The notes beneath the pieces were generated by a model. That model had not been told where the DNA came from, made no database searches, and saw only the letters and a program-made list of their open reading frames with translations. DNA of 6,514 nucleotides from Anaerolineales bacterium (GTDB lineage: Bacteria; Chloroflexota; Anaerolineae; Anaerolineales; E44-bin32). The position numbers and the translations under genes are program-made. Positions 5,681 to 6,514 of this stretch are shown one piece after another. The DNA lies in NCBI GenBank assembly GCA_030606845.1, contig JAUWFP010000130.1, forward strand, positions 1-6,514, in the 5' to 3' direction. Positions within the stretch are counted from its first letter, which is position 1. Each line of letters starts with the position of its first letter.

Positions 5681-6514
5681 ATGTCACAAACCTTGCAGAT
5701 CGACGTACACCACATCACTCGTGTAGAGGGGCATGGCAATATCGTCGTCGATGTCCGCAAAGGAAAGCTTGTGAAGTGCGATTTGGAGATCGTTGAAGCA
5801 CCTCGTTTTTTCGAGGCCATGCTGCTCGGACGACCCTATGATCAAGCCTCGCATCTCACTTCTCGCATCTGCGGAATTTGCGCCGTCACTCATGCGACGA
5901 CGTCTTTGAGGGCGGTCGAAAAAGCGCTGGGGGTTGAGCCAAGCGAACAGACGAAGCAACTTCGAAAACTCAATTTATTCGGCGAAATGCTGGACAGTCA
6001 TATCCTGCACGTTTACATGCTGGTCGCGCCGGATCTCCTGGGTGTGGAGAGTGTGATTTCTCTCGCCCAAACCGATATTCATGTCGTAGAACGAGCGCTG
6101 CGCATGAAGAAGGTGGCGGGAGATCTGTGTGGAGTGATCGGTGGGCGGCATACGCATCCCATTGCCATGACGGTCGGTGGATTTGCTCACTTCCCATCTG
6201 CTGAGGCGCTCGAATCCCTTTGTAAACGAATGGAGGCGATGCGAACGGACCTGGAGGATACGGTAGAGCTGATCCAGAGTTGTCAACTGCCGGCGTTTGA
6301 ACGTGAAACAGAGTTCATCGCTCTACATGAAGAGGGGGAGTATTGTTTCATCGATGGGGAGATTACGAGCACGGAGGGCGGTTCGTGGCCCTTAGAGGAG
6401 TATCGATCCATAACGAATGAACACATGGTCGATCACTCCACTGCGAAACACGCCCGCCATCAACGCCAATCCTTTATGGTTGGTGCTCTGGCACGCTATA
6501 AATTAAACCACGAC
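5681..6514 (+). CDS. hydA: Group 3b [NiFe] hydrogenase large (alpha) subunit, 3' partial
   Basis: This is the catalytic subunit of the cytosolic NAD(P)-linked hydrogenase. The 278 codons from the ATG at 5681 are open to the window end, so the C-terminal DPCxxC ligand pair and any cleaved tail lie outside. Visible landmarks are ITRVEGHGNI (residues 12-21, with the conserved Glu 16), IVEAPRFFEAMLLGRP (37-52), the N-terminal Ni-binding motif SRICGICAVTHATTS (61-75, Cys 64 and 67), and late in the fragment HMVDHS, AKHARH and SFMVGALARYKLNHD. It is clearly different in sequence from the group 4 large subunit at the start of the window, although both have RICGIC. The assignment to group 3b rests mainly on the partner genes before it in beta-gamma-delta-alpha order. 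The protein is soluble and cytoplasmic. Confidence 0.93.
   Translation, partial: MSQTLQIDVHHITRVEGHGNIVVDVRKGKLVKCDLEIVEAPRFFEAMLLGRPYDQASHLTSRICGICAVTHATTSLRAVEKALGVEPSEQTKQLRKLNLFGEMLDSHILHVYMLVAPDLLGVESVISLAQTDIHVVERALRMKKVAGDLCGVIGGRHTHPIAMTVGGFAHFPSAEALESLCKRMEAMRTDLEDTVELIQSCQLPAFERETEFIALHEEGEYCFIDGEITSTEGGSWPLEEYRSITNEHMVDHSTAKHARHQRQSFMVGALARYKLNHD

Noticed and set aside
5970..6286. Minus-strand open frames of 75 to 103 residues opposite the alpha subunit gene
   Set aside because: The plus strand is an uninterrupted, motif-rich large-subunit gene to the window end, so these are antisense shadows without support.

Overview
The window is one dense run of eight plus-strand genes with almost no intergenic DNA. 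Seven junctions join them: six are overlaps of 1 to 35 nt and one is a 10-nt gap. It encodes parts of two different [NiFe] hydrogenases. No minus-strand gene, RNA gene, mobile element, CRISPR array, promoter or terminator could be supported. The layout and content suggest an anaerobic or facultatively anaerobic bacterium of moderate GC content with purine-rich Shine-Dalgarno sites. The protein style resembles hydrogenases of Chloroflexota-like or similar anaerobic bacteria, but this taxonomic impression is weak and not proven by anything in the window.

Positions 1-2390 hold the end of a membrane-bound, complex-I-related (group 4) [NiFe] hydrogenase module. It comprises the catalytic large subunit (5' end cut off by the window), a NuoH/HycD-like membrane anchor and a HycF/NuoI-like 2x[4Fe-4S] protein. 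The large subunit keeps both CxxC nickel-binding pairs, so it is a hydrogenase and not NuoD. It also ends in a 32-residue tail after the DPCxSCxxR motif, as expected for a precursor that needs proteolytic maturation. Positions 2383-3000 encode a HycI-type maturation endopeptidase, the likely enzyme that removes this tail.

Positions 2997-6514 hold a cytosolic, NAD(P)-linked group 3b hydrogenase ('sulfhydrogenase' type). The order is beta (Fe-S), gamma (FAD/NAD(P)/[2Fe-2S]), delta (small subunit, three clusters), alpha (large subunit, 3' end cut off). This is the same order as the hydBGDA operon of Pyrococcus furiosus.

The working model is inferred. The membrane enzyme would couple a low-potential donor, probably ferredoxin, to H2 evolution and ion translocation. 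The cytosolic enzyme would exchange electrons between H2 and NAD(P)H. Because the two sets are translationally interlocked through the protease gene, they are probably co-transcribed and made together. This would allow H2 to link the ferredoxin and NAD(P)H pools, or allow a physical or functional pairing of the two enzymes. The antiporter-like and small subunits of the membrane enzyme, if present, lie upstream of the window.
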